Positions 42,690 through 51,984 of a stretch of DNA of 64,000 nucleotides are shown in pieces; positions within the stretch are counted from its first letter, which is position 1; every line of letters starts with the position of its first letter. The stretch is taken from assembly GCA_013334525.1 (NCBI GenBank), contig JAAXXK010000008.1:3614-67613 (forward strand), written 5' to 3'. This DNA comes from Chlorobiaceae bacterium (GTDB lineage Bacteria; Bacteroidota; Chlorobiia; Chlorobiales; Chlorobiaceae). The notes beneath the pieces were generated by a model. That model did not search any database. It saw nothing but the letters and a program-made list of their open reading frames with translations, and was not told the origin of the DNA. The position numbers and the translations under genes are program-made.

Positions 42690-44570
42690 TCAATGCTCCT
42701 TGATAAGATCAGTGATTTTTTCCAGAATTTCCATTTCGTTGAACGGCAAGCCCTTCACCTTGGTGAAGCTTACCGGGGCGAACAGGTACTTGTCCCTGAT
42801 CAGATGGACGAGTTGCCCATAGTTGTTCTCGGGAATCAGCACTGTTTTGTAGTTGCCCATGAGTTCGCCGAGGTTTTTCGGGAACGGGTTCAGGTAGCGC
42901 AGATGTGCGTGAGCGACGCTAAGGCCCTTGGCGAGCGCCTGTTCGACCGCGGTTTTGATGGCGCCGTAGGAAGAGCCCCATCCGAGGATCAGCAGGTCGC
43001 CTTTCTCCGGCCCGTTGTCAAGGGTCTGCAACGGAATGCTGTCGACGATTTTTTCGATCTTTTCAGCACGGAGCCTGGTCATCAGTTCATGGTTGTCCGG
43101 ATCAGTCGATACATGGCCGGTCTCATGCTGTTTTTCGAGGCCGCCGATGCGGTGTTCGAGTCCTTTGGTCCCGGGGATAGCCCACGGGCGTACATGCCGT
43201 TCGTCGCGCTTGTAGGGAAGGAAGGGCGGATCGTCCGCTTTTCTTTCCGGGGAGAAACGCGGGTTGATATCTCTCAGGTTTCCGACCGATTCCACTTCCC
43301 ATGGTTCGGAGCTGAGTGCGAGGTATCCATCGGTCAGGCACATCACCGGGGTCATATGTTCAATGGCGATCCTTGATGCCTCGTAGGTAGTATAGAAGCA
43401 GTCAACAGGCGAATAGGCGGCCACAATCGGCATTGGGGCTTCACCATGGCGTCCGTACATGGCCATCATCAGGTCAGACTGTTCCGGTTTGGTCGGCAGG
43501 CCGGTCGACGGACCGCCGCGCTGGACGTTGATTACGACCAGAGGCAGTTCGAGCATGACCGCAAGGCCGAGCGCCTCGGTTTTCAGGGCCAGGCCGGGGC
43601 CGGAGGTGTTGGTCGCCGCCAGTGCGCCGCCGTAGGCCGCTCCGATTGAGGTGAGGACGCCCGCGATTTCGTCTTCCGCCTGGAAGGTCTTGACCCCCCA
43701 TTTTTTCATTTTTGCCAGGGTCTGCAGGATCTCGGTTGCCGGAGTTATCGGGTAGGAACCAAGGAAAAGCTCCAGGCCGGCTTTATTTGCGGCAGCGGTC
43801 AGGCCGATTGCGCAGGCTTCATTGCCGGTAACGCGACGGTAGGTTCCATGCTGTTTGGTCGGAGATATATCGAAACGTCCCAGGTTTGCGAATATTTCGG
43901 TTTCGTCACCGAAGAAGTAGCCGCCTTTTATAGCCCTGATATTGGCCTCTGCAATGGTCGCGTTCTTGCCGAATTTGGCATGAAGCATATCGACCGTCGT
44001 TTCGATCGGCAGACTGTAAAGCCAGTAGAGCAGGCCGAGGATGAACATGTTTTTGCAGCGGTCGATCTCCTTGTTGCTCAGGCCGCTCTCCTTGAGAGCT
44101 TCCCTGGTCAACTGGAGCACCGGTACCGGGAACACGATATAGTTGCTCAGCGTACCGTCTTCCAGGGGGTTGGCCCCTTCCTGGTATCCTGAAAGTTTAA
44201 GGTTCTTTTCGTCGAATCCGTCCGTACAGGCGATGATGATGCCGCCGCGGTGCAGGTCCTTGAGGTTTGCTTTCAGTGCCGCGGCGTTCATTGCGACCAT
44301 GACGTCAAACTTTGCGCCGGGAGTATAGACAGGCTTGCTGCCGAACTGGAGCTGGAATCCGGAGACGCCTGCAATGGTGCCTGCAGGGGCGCGGATTTCA
44401 GAAGGAAAGTTGGGGAATGTATTCAGGTCGGCACCGTAGACTGCCACCGTGTTGGCAAACTGGGTGCCGGTCAACTGCATACCGTCGCCGGAATCTCCCG
44501 CAAAAAGAACGGATACGCTGGTTTTGGGCGTGACCGTAAATTTGCTGGTTGAACTGATAGGTTCACTCAT
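42690..44570 (-). CDS. korA: 2-oxoglutarate:ferredoxin oxidoreductase subunit alpha
   Basis: Large subunit of the ferredoxin-linked oxoglutarate synthase. The 626-aa protein is a gamma-alpha fusion: the N-terminal gamma-type domain (about 10-190, [17 protein letters not shown]) is followed by the pyrimidine-binding alpha domain (about 220-460, [48 protein letters not shown]) and a C-terminal domain (about 500-626). Transcribed before korB. Together they fix CO2 in the reductive TCA cycle. Confidence 0.92.
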   Translation of the reverse strand: MSEPISSTSKFTVTPKTSVSVLFAGDSGDGMQLTGTQFANTVAVYGADLNTFPNFPSEIRAPAGTIAGVSGFQLQFGSKPVYTPGAKFDVMVAMNAAALKANLKDLHRGGIIIACTDGFDEKNLKLSGYQEGANPLEDGTLSNYIVFPVPVLQLTREALKESGLSNKEIDRCKNMFILGLLYWLYSLPIETTVDMLHAKFGKNATIAEANIRAIKGGYFFGDETEIFANLGRFDISPTKQHGTYRRVTGNEACAIGLTAAANKAGLELFLGSYPITPATEILQTLAKMKKWGVKTFQAEDEIAGVLTSIGAAYGGALAATNTSGPGLALKTEALGLAVMLELPLVVINVQRGGPSTGLPTKPEQSDLMMAMYGRHGEAPMPIVAAYSPVDCFYTTYEASRIAIEHMTPVMCLTDGYLALSSEPWEVESVGNLRDINPRFSPERKADDPPFLPYKRDERHVRPWAIPGTKGLEHRIGGLEKQHETGHVSTDPDNHELMTRLRAEKIEKIVDSIPLQTLDNGPEKGDLLILGWGSSYGAIKTAVEQALAKGLSVAHAHLRYLNPFPKNLGELMGNYKTVLIPENNYGQLVHLIRDKYLFAPVSFTKVKGLPFNEMEILEKITDLIKEH

Positions 44571-44780
44571 GGCAATATTGTTATTTGCTTGACGAATTAG
44601 TAAACGGCGCTAAACTTCCCCTGCCAATGAAACATCACTTCCTGGAGATCGTAATGTGGCTGATGGAGAAATTTACGGACCGGAGGGTATGAGAAGACAA
44701 TAAGAAACCCAATGCAGTCTTCTGCATTAAATCAATATAATCTTAAGGGCAGGTCGATGCAAGAGGCAGAAGCTTTCAGC

Positions 44781-45038
44781 CTATGATTTTTTTTCGACCA
44801 CGATGTTGTTTTGCTTGAGATATTCCTGCCACTCGCTCTCCTGCCGAACAGGGCACTGGTCGTTCAGGTCGCAGATGTCGCATCGCATCAGGCCGTATAT
44901 CTGGTCCATCCAGCATCCATTGGTGCTTTTGGATACTTCATTGACGTAGTTTGGATTGGCCATCGTCTTTCTGACGCCGATATCCATCAGATCGAGGATA
45001 TCTTTCCTCTTTTTCTCGTTTTCTATTCCCCAGCTCAT
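44781..45038 (-). CDS. Small cysteine-containing protein upstream of korAB, unknown function
   Basis: Not recognised. The start at 45038 gives MSWGIENEKKRKDILDLMDI and 85 residues; an earlier in-frame start would add 26 unlikely ones. Four cysteines lie in the middle: GCWMDQ, then CDICDLNDQC, a spacing that could ligate zinc or an iron-sulfur cluster. It lies about 210 bp upstream of the korA start on the same strand, so it may be cotranscribed or merely adjacent. Confidence 0.6.
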   Translation of the reverse strand: MSWGIENEKKRKDILDLMDIGVRKTMANPNYVNEVSKSTNGCWMDQIYGLMRCDICDLNDQCPVRQESEWQEYLKQNNIVVEKKS

Positions 45039-45342
45039 GGTGCAGTTCCTGTTTGCTGTTGATTGGTGGGCGAATTGGCATCTATTGACCTGGGTCGGGT
45101 GCAACGCACCATTCACAATAAATAAATATAGTTCTTTTTAATAAAGTTCATCGTTCGGCTGTTGTATGACGCTGTTTTCAGCACATCGGGACACGGGCAA
45201 AAATTACTGGCTTCAAGGCCTAAAAAAGATTAAATTTGTGGCCATAAATGCCGTGCGATGCCCGGCGATACCATTATAGACCCGTTCCAACAAAGGCTTA
45301 CCTGACGATGCAGTCGACGGGAGCCGCAAGCATAGTGATCCA
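45039..45342. other. Divergent intergenic region upstream of alaS
   Basis: About 300 bp, AT-rich near 45117-45140, with no gene or clear RNA structure visible. It presumably contains the alaS promoter and that of the small Cys protein. Confidence 0.4.
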
Positions 45343-48000
45343 ATGAATTCAAGAGAAATACGGCAGTCTTTCCTGGACTTTTTTGCGGACAAGGAGCACC
45401 GGATCGTCCGTTCGGCTCCGGTCATACCTGCCGAAGACCCTACCCTGCTGTTCACCAACGCCGGGATGAACCAGTTCAAGGATGTGTTTCTCGGTAAAGG
45501 CACCAGGGAGTATGTGCGAGCGGCAGATACCCAGAAGTGCATCAGGGCCTCCGGCAAGCACAACGATCTCGAAGATGTGGGGCGCGATACATACCACCAC
45601 ACCTTTTTCGAGATGCTCGGCAACTGGTCGTTCGGCGATTACTACAAGCATGAAGCGATCGGCTGGGCATGGGAGCTTCTGACCGAGGTATGGAAACTGC
45701 CGAAGGAGCGGCTTTACGCTACCGTCTACCAGGATGACGATGAGAGTTTCGATATCTGGAAGAAGGAGACCGACATCATTCCCTCCCATATCCTGAAGTT
45801 CGGTGACAAGGACAACTTCTGGGAGATGGGGGAGACCGGCCCGTGCGGACCCTGCTCCGAAATCCATATCGACCTCACGTCTGATGGATCGGGAGGTGAA
45901 CTGGTCAACGTCGGCGACTACAGGGTCATCGAACTCTGGAACCTTGTCTTTATCCAGTACAACCGCGGTGCTGATGGTCGTCTCGAACCGCTTCCCCAGA
46001 AGCATGTCGACACCGGTATGGGATTCGAACGGGTCACGGCCGTCATGCAGGGCAAATCGTCGAACTATGACAGTGACGTCTTCACCCCGCTGTTTGACCG
46101 GATCACCGAATTGACTGGCGTCAGTTATACGGCCTCGCTCGACAGCGCCAGCGACATCGCCATGAGGGTCATCGCCGACCATTCGCGTACCCTGACTTTC
46201 GCCCTTTCCGACGGAGCCATGCCCAGCAACGAGGGGCGGGGATACGTGCTTCGCCGTATCCTGCGCCGTGCGCTGCGCTATGCAGGCACCCTCGGATGCC
46301 ATGAGCCGATCATGTATAAAATGGTTGGTGTGCTGGCCGGGACGATGGGCGAGGTGTTTCCAGAGCTGCTCCGACAGAGGGAAACGGTTGAAAAGATCAT
46401 TCGGGCCGAAGAGGAGAGCTTCCTTGCCACCCTTGGACGCGGAACCGAAATATTCAACGAAGTGGTTGCCGGCATGAAGGCATCCGGAAGCACGGTCATA
46501 ACCGGTGCGGACTCCTTCAGGCTTTACGACACCTTCGGCTTTCCGCTAGACCTGACCAGGCTGATGGCAGCCGAGGTCGGACTGGGTATCGATGAACAGG
46601 GATTCGAGCACTGCATGCAGGAGCAGAAATCGCGTGCACGCCTTGACAGGAAAGACAAAATGCAGGTGCAGGACGATGGGGGATCGTGGCAGTGGTTCAC
46701 GGAGGAGCACCCAACCGTTTTCGTTGGCTACGATTTGCTTGAAACCCGCTCTTCGCTGGCGGCCTTCAGATTCAGCGGCGACAAGCTGCTTCTCGTGCTC
46801 GACAGTACCCCATTCTATGCTGAAAGCGGTGGTCAGGTCGGCGACACGGGTACCATTGAAACCGATGGCTACCTTTTCGACGTTTCCGATACCCGCAAGG
46901 ATGGCGAACTTATCGTTCATGTCGTCTCCGCTGCCCGTGACAAGGTGCGTGACTGTGTCGTTGCCCCCGCCGATGTCGAACTGGCCGGTGCTATCCCTGT
47001 TGAAGCTTCGGTCGACCGTGACGCTCGTGTCGCCACGGAACGGAACCACACGGCCACCCACCTGCTGCATGCAGCTCTCCGCAAAGTGCTTGGCGAGCAC
47101 GTGCAGCAGAAAGGTTCGCTGGTGACGACTGAACGCCTCCGTTTCGACTTCAGCCACTTTTCAAGAGTCAGTGCCGAAGAGCTTGAACAGGTCGAGCATG
47201 AGGTCAACGACCAGATCCGGAAAGCTGCCGGCCTCAACAAGCACGCCGATGTGCCATACGAGGATGCTCTTTCTCTCGGTGCCCTCGCATTTTTCGGCGA
47301 CAAGTACGCCGACCGTGTTCGGGTGATAGAGGTTCCCGGTATTTCGATCGAGCTTTGCGGTGGTACCCATGTCGGCAATATAGGCCAGATCGGCATGGTC
47401 AAGATCGTCGGTGAATCGTCAGTCGCCGCAGGGGTTCGTCGCATTGAGGCCTTGACCGGCCGAGCGGCAGAAGCGCTGCTCTGGAAGGAGTACGGTGAGC
47501 TCCAGGAGATCAGGCATCTGCTCAAGCTCAAGGCCGACGAGGCTCCCGGACCGAAAGTCCACGACCTGCTCGAAGAGAAAAAGACGCTCGAAAAGCAGCT
47601 TCAGGAGAGCCGGCTTGCGAGCCTGCTCGACCGGCTTGCCGCATCGCTTGCCGCCGGTGATGAGATCAACGGGTGCCGCATCATGACCGACAGGCTCGAC
47701 GGTGTCAGTGGAGATGATCTTCGCCAGGCTGCCATGGCGCTTCGTGACCGGGTTCCCTGTGCGGTCGGACTGCTCTGCAGCGTCGACGACGGCAAGGTAT
47801 CCCTTGTAGGTTTCGCTTCCGATGATGCGGTCAAGCTACTTAAACTCGATGCCGGAAAACTGGTGCGCGAAGCGGCTGCCTGCGTCAAGGGAGGGGGCGG
47901 CGGCAAGCCTGAACTGGCGACGGCAGGAGGAAAGGAGCCGGCTGGAGTCGACAAGGCGATCGAAACGTTTGTAAACGCGGTCAAGGCCGTGCTGCATTAA
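45343..48000 (+). CDS. alaS: Alanyl-tRNA synthetase
   Basis: Charges tRNA-Ala and edits mischarged Ser and Gly. It is 885 aa, a normal length. Domains: N-terminal catalytic core ([43 protein letters not shown]), an editing domain with the zinc motif [11 protein letters not shown] and [10 protein letters not shown], and a C-terminal C-Ala domain with [13 protein letters not shown]. No ATG competes with 45343. Confidence 0.98.
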   Translation: MNSREIRQSFLDFFADKEHRIVRSAPVIPAEDPTLLFTNAGMNQFKDVFLGKGTREYVRAADTQKCIRASGKHNDLEDVGRDTYHHTFFEMLGNWSFGDYYKHEAIGWAWELLTEVWKLPKERLYATVYQDDDESFDIWKKETDIIPSHILKFGDKDNFWEMGETGPCGPCSEIHIDLTSDGSGGELVNVGDYRVIELWNLVFIQYNRGADGRLEPLPQKHVDTGMGFERVTAVMQGKSSNYDSDVFTPLFDRITELTGVSYTASLDSASDIAMRVIADHSRTLTFALSDGAMPSNEGRGYVLRRILRRALRYAGTLGCHEPIMYKMVGVLAGTMGEVFPELLRQRETVEKIIRAEEESFLATLGRGTEIFNEVVAGMKASGSTVITGADSFRLYDTFGFPLDLTRLMAAEVGLGIDEQGFEHCMQEQKSRARLDRKDKMQVQDDGGSWQWFTEEHPTVFVGYDLLETRSSLAAFRFSGDKLLLVLDSTPFYAESGGQVGDTGTIETDGYLFDVSDTRKDGELIVHVVSAARDKVRDCVVAPADVELAGAIPVEASVDRDARVATERNHTATHLLHAALRKVLGEHVQQKGSLVTTERLRFDFSHFSRVSAEELEQVEHEVNDQIRKAAGLNKHADVPYEDALSLGALAFFGDKYADRVRVIEVPGISIELCGGTHVGNIGQIGMVKIVGESSVAAGVRRIEALTGRAAEALLWKEYGELQEIRHLLKLKADEAPGPKVHDLLEEKKTLEKQLQESRLASLLDRLAASLAAGDEINGCRIMTDRLDGVSGDDLRQAAMALRDRVPCAVGLLCSVDDGKVSLVGFASDDAVKLLKLDAGKLVREAAACVKGGGGGKPELATAGGKEPAGVDKAIETFVNAVKAVLH

Positions 48001-48023
48001 TGAAAGCACAGTAACAGACCGTT

Positions 48024-48521
48024 ATGCTTGTACTTGATTGCTTCTTCGGAAGGTGTTCGAAACCCTCATGCGATGGTTGCCTGTTGCGGCCTGTCCGTAA
48101 CATCCGTCTTGCGCTCAAGTCGCGCCGGATGGACCGGTGTGACGATTCGGCCGTCGATACGGCAGGAACATGGAAGAAAGAGGCCGAGCTGACTGCCCCG
48201 GCCGGCAATGCGCCGGTTTCGAACCATGCTTCTGCAAAAAAGCGGAAGCGGCTTCTCGCCCCAAGGGAACAGATTGCCTGGTTCCCGACGATTGAACCTG
48301 GCCTCTGCAATGGATGTGGTGACTGCAAAATCCTTTGCAAACCGGGCGTTTTCGAGCTTGGAGCTCCCGACCCGACAGGTATCCATCGCCCGAAACTGGT
48401 GGTGGCGCACCCCTACAACTGCCTCGTACTCTGTAACCGGTGCGTGCCCATCTGCACCTCCGGAGCGATCAAGCTTCCCCGGAAAGAGGATTTTGAGAAG
48501 TTTGTTGAGTATGTCGAGTAA
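48024..48521 (+). CDS. Ferredoxin-like 2[4Fe-4S] protein
   Basis: Electron-transfer protein of 165 aa with an unusual N-terminal extension. The C-terminal half (about 85-160) has two cluster motifs: [11 protein letters not shown] and [12 protein letters not shown]. The N-terminal part holds further cysteines ([14 protein letters not shown]), but no ribosome binding site precedes ATG 48024, so a later start (for example ATG 48129) may be the real one and the N-terminal cysteines may not be translated. It follows alaS by 23 bp. Its partner enzyme is unknown. Confidence 0.75.
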   Translation: MLVLDCFFGRCSKPSCDGCLLRPVRNIRLALKSRRMDRCDDSAVDTAGTWKKEAELTAPAGNAPVSNHASAKKRKRLLAPREQIAWFPTIEPGLCNGCGDCKILCKPGVFELGAPDPTGIHRPKLVVAHPYNCLVLCNRCVPICTSGAIKLPRKEDFEKFVEYVE

Positions 48522-48529
48522 AGGGATGG

Positions 48530-48692
48530 AATGTGGGAATGTAAGAGGGACTGAATGGACGAATGTAAGAGATGGACGTTATGGACGTAATGGACTGAAT
48601 GGACGTCCAGGAGAAGAACGGCGATACTATCTCTTAAATGGTCCATTCTGTCCATTTCCCACATTCGTCCATTTCGTCCATCACGTCCATTA
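48530..48692. repeat. Inverted array of 9-bp TGGAC repeats (site C)
   Basis: Left arm to about 48606: units such as ATGGACGTT, ATGGACGTA, ATGGACTGA and ATGGACGTC. Right arm about 48641-48692: GTCCATTCT, GTCCATTTC, GTCCATCAC. Both arms carry the AATGTGGGA / CCCACATTC block seen at site B. It fills the gap between convergent ferredoxin-like and serB genes. Confidence 0.8.
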
Positions 48693-48701
48693 TTTTTCTT
48701 C

Positions 48702-49925
48702 TCACACCTCCAGCGCATCGCGATCCCTGAACCCCATCAGATAAAGGATGGCATCGAGGCCGAGGGTCGAGATCGCCTGCTTCGCCGTTTCCCGAACGAT
48801 CGGTTTCGCCCTGAATGCGATGCCCAGGCCGGCTTTGCCGAGCATGGGCAGGTCGTTGGCACCGTCGCCGACCGCTACGGTCTGTTCGAGGCGGATGTGT
48901 TCCGCACGGGCGATCTCTTCGAGCAGCTCAGCTTTTTTCCTGCCGTCCACCACCTGGCCGATAACCCTTCCGGTCATTTTACCGTCCACGATTTCCAGTT
49001 CGTTGGCGAAGACGTAATCGATGTTGAGCTTTTGCTGCAGGTAGCGACCGAAATAGGTAAATCCGCCTGACAGGATAGCCGTTTTGAAACCAAGCCGGTG
49101 CAGGTTGTGGAACAGGTGTTCGGTGCCCTCAGTAAGCTGCAACCGATCGGCGACCTTCTGAAGCACCTCTTCTTCAAGACCGGCGAGGGTTGCCACTCTT
49201 TTTTTCAGGCTCTCGGTGAAATCGAGCTGACCGCGCATTGCCTGCTCCGTGACGGCAGAGACCAATTCATCCGATCCCGCCTCTTTTGCCAGCTCGTCGA
49301 TAACTTCCGAGGTGATCAGTGTCGAATCCATGTCGAAGACAACCAGCCGTCGCGTTCTTCTGAAAATATTGTCCTCCTGGAAGGCTATATCCACGCCCAG
49401 GCTGTCTGTGATATCGAGCAGTTCCGCCCTTAACCCATCTTCGTTCTCCGGAGAGCCTCTCAGCGAAAATTCGATGCAGGCCTTGGTCTTTCCGGGGTCA
49501 TGCTCGTCTTCGAGCGGGAGACGTCCGGAGAGCCTGCTGATGTTGTCGATATTGAGGCCATGCTTCGATACCAGGGCTGTTACACGCTCGATATGTTCCG
49601 AGGTGATCTTTCTGCCAAGAAGCGAAAGCAGATAACGAGGTTTGCCCTGCTCTCCGACCCATTTGTGATAGTCGCGCGTTGAAATCGGTGAGAAATCGAT
49701 CTCTATACCGAGGGTGTGGGCCGTGAAAAGCAGGTCTTTAAGAATCGGTGAGGATGCAGATTCCTTCGGCACCTCGATGAGCATACCCAGCGAGAGATGG
49801 TTATGGATTACCGATTGGCCGATATCGAGCACGGGGATGCTGTACCTTGCCAGCACAGAAGTGATTTTTGTCGTCAGGCCCGGCTTGTCCGTGCCTGAGA
49901 TGGTGATCAGCAGCAGTTCTCTCAA
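48702..49925 (-). CDS. serB: Phosphoserine phosphatase with ACT domains
   Basis: Last step of serine synthesis (phosphoserine to serine). It is 407 aa from a TTG start at 49925 with AAGGA upstream. Two N-terminal ACT domains (RELLLITISGTDKPGLTTKI at 2-21; PRYLLSLLGRKITSEH at about 95) bind amino acids for feedback. The HAD phosphatase domain has VVFDMDSTLI (nucleophile Asp), SGGFTYFGRY, and VGDGANDLPML. Long, ACT-bearing SerB as in mycobacteria and some Chlorobi. Confidence 0.96.
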   Translation of the reverse strand: MRELLLITISGTDKPGLTTKITSVLARYSIPVLDIGQSVIHNHLSLGMLIEVPKESASSPILKDLLFTAHTLGIEIDFSPISTRDYHKWVGEQGKPRYLLSLLGRKITSEHIERVTALVSKHGLNIDNISRLSGRLPLEDEHDPGKTKACIEFSLRGSPENEDGLRAELLDITDSLGVDIAFQEDNIFRRTRRLVVFDMDSTLITSEVIDELAKEAGSDELVSAVTEQAMRGQLDFTESLKKRVATLAGLEEEVLQKVADRLQLTEGTEHLFHNLHRLGFKTAILSGGFTYFGRYLQQKLNIDYVFANELEIVDGKMTGRVIGQVVDGRKKAELLEEIARAEHIRLEQTVAVGDGANDLPMLGKAGLGIAFRAKPIVRETAKQAISTLGLDAILYLMGFRDRDALEV

Positions 49926-50361
49926 AGGGGTTCCTTTTTAATGAATTATGGGCAGGCCGGTGAATTACGGCAGAAAGCTTGAGATGACCGCTTTTGAAAA
50001 TTGATCGCATCGTGATTTCGCCCCGGATAAGGCCAACCATAAATTGAACAGGTAACGAAAATAGCCATGTTTCAAGCAAAGTGCAAAAGGTGGCTGCCGA
50101 CTTTCGGACATGCACGGTATCCCGGTCGGCCAGTTGTCAGCCTTTCGAATTTGGTATGGGAAATTGCTTATATTTTTTCAGTATTCTACAACGTTAAGGT
50201 ATTTAAGAATTTATGCTAACGGCCGGATTTGTTTTTTTTCCCTGTTTCGATGGTTGGCAGAACGTTCTTTTATGATAACCACATGTCGTGTTGGATCTCA
50301 TTGAATTATTTTATTCTGTATTATTCCATTAATGATGCCTGAAAATCTTGACAAATAAATC
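49926..50361. other. Intergenic region upstream of the glycan locus
   Basis: About 435 bp with no gene. Bases 50160-50181 repeat the end of the 446-506/5681-5741 element (GAAATTGCTTATATTTTTTC), and AT content rises sharply from about 50160 onward. The region is a candidate promoter and left boundary of the accessory region. Confidence 0.5.
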
Positions 50362-50967
50362 ATGTACGAATCGAGCAAGTCTGTTTTTCATAAATTGCAG
50401 GATTCAAGATACGCAACCCGTTATCTGGTAGGTAATGGAATAGATATTGGAGCAGGGGGAGATCCCCTGGTTCAATATGGCGAACTGTTTCCATTGATGG
50501 CCTCATGCCGTTCCTGGGATTTGCCCGACGGGGATGCAGAACTAATGGAAGGTATTGCTGATAACAGCTTTGATTTTGTCCACTCCTCCCATTGTCTTGA
50601 ACACATGCGTAATGTCAGCAATGCTTTGGAGAACTGGCTGAGGATCCTCAAACCGAACGGTCATTTGATTTGTCTCGTGCCTGATGAAGACTTATATGAG
50701 CAGGGAGTTTTTCCCTCTACCTTCAACGCCGATCATAAACATACATTTACGATATTCAAGAAAACTTCATGGTCGAACCACAGCATAAATGTCCTCGCTC
50801 TTCTTTCAAACCTGCGACAGCCTATTGAAATAAAAAAAATCGAACTTCTTGATGCGACATATCGATATGGTCTGAATACCATGTATGGTAAAAAAAGAAT
50901 CGATCAGACCTGTACTCCAATAGGTGAATGTGCTATAGAGATCATTATCAGGAAAAAAATGCAATAG
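50362..50967 (+). CDS. Class I SAM-dependent methyltransferase
   Basis: The 201-aa protein has SAM motif I in NGIDIGAGGDP, a DFVHSSHCLEHMRN stretch and LKPNGHLICLVPDED, all typical of the Methyltransf_11 fold. The substrate is unknown; the position at the start of a glycan-related set suggests a sugar or lipid acceptor. Codon use is visibly more AT-rich than in alaS or serB, suggesting later acquisition. The start ATG at 50362 lies right after an AT-rich leader. Confidence 0.8.
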   Translation: MYESSKSVFHKLQDSRYATRYLVGNGIDIGAGGDPLVQYGELFPLMASCRSWDLPDGDAELMEGIADNSFDFVHSSHCLEHMRNVSNALENWLRILKPNGHLICLVPDEDLYEQGVFPSTFNADHKHTFTIFKKTSWSNHSINVLALLSNLRQPIEIKKIELLDATYRYGLNTMYGKKRIDQTCTPIGECAIEIIIRKKMQ

Positions 50968-51106
50968 GAGCTTTGCAGAAGATTGACAGGAGGTGCCCAT
51001 TAATCCGCAGATCCTGATTTGGTATGGTTTATACTTGTCAATAGTTTGTTTGTACTGTACGATTTTGATGCGATCATAAATAAAATTATTGCACCCCAAA
51101 ATACCC

Positions 51107-51844
51107 ATGGATCATTACAGTCGCGATACCATAAACCAGGCCTATAATGACAAATGGATTACCCAGCCCTGGAAATCCGATTCGTCAAAGTATTTTCATC
51201 ATCAGGCTTTTCCTCTCGCAACACTCGCGCCATGGTTCGCTGATGCTGAGTTCATGGATCTCTATAATAAAATAAAGCCCTTTACCCTTGTCGATTTATA
51301 TAGATGCTGGGAGCTATGGACAATCGGGATGCAAATGGATGGTGTTGAGGGAGATGTTTTGGAGGTTGGGGTATGGAAGGGAGGAACAGGAGCAATACTT
51401 GCCAGATCCGTTAAGGATTTTGAGGGTAAGAGGGTATATCTGGCGGACACCTTTTCCGGGGTTGTCAAAGCCGGAGTACATGATGACAAATACAGTGGTG
51501 GCGAGCATTCGGAGACTTCAGTTGCTTTGGTGACGGGACTGATGTCTGAACTGTCACTCAATAATGTTGAAGTATTGGAGGGAATCTTTCCTGAAGATAC
51601 CGGTGGAAAGGTTCGTTCAACAATATGTATGCTTCATTGTGATGTAGATGTTTATGAGTCAAGCAAAGATATCGTTGAGTGGTGTTTGCCTAGGTTGTCG
51701 CATGGGGCCGTATTGGTCTTTGATGATTATGGTTTTTATGGCTGTGAAGGAGTGACGAGATTTTGTGATGAGTTTAAACGGCGAAAAGAGTTTCGCTTCA
51801 TCAATAATTTAAATGGCCATGCAATATTCATCAAGGTTGCATAA
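51107..51844 (+). CDS. TylF/MycF-family O-methyltransferase
   Basis: The 245-aa protein resembles sugar O-methyltransferases of the macrocin family (TylF, MycF): GDVLEVGVWKGGTGAILA (SAM loop), KRVYLADTFSG, and HCDVDVYESSKDIVEWCLPRL followed by VLVFDDYGF, which contains the metal-binding acids of this fold. The start is ATG 51107; a TTG at 51089 is the only alternative. AT-rich like its neighbour. A surface-glycan sugar is the likely acceptor (inference). Confidence 0.85.
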   Translation: MDHYSRDTINQAYNDKWITQPWKSDSSKYFHHQAFPLATLAPWFADAEFMDLYNKIKPFTLVDLYRCWELWTIGMQMDGVEGDVLEVGVWKGGTGAILARSVKDFEGKRVYLADTFSGVVKAGVHDDKYSGGEHSETSVALVTGLMSELSLNNVEVLEGIFPEDTGGKVRSTICMLHCDVDVYESSKDIVEWCLPRLSHGAVLVFDDYGFYGCEGVTRFCDEFKRRKEFRFINNLNGHAIFIKVA

Positions 51845-51984
51845 GGTTTAATCGGCATAATATCAACAGGCTCAACGGTAATGTTTTTATGCTGATCTCT
51901 ATATCCCCTGACTTTATGGTTTCCGGCTATTATTCGCAGGATGATTCCGAACTCCTATTCCATTGCTGCTCTACCTAAATACTT

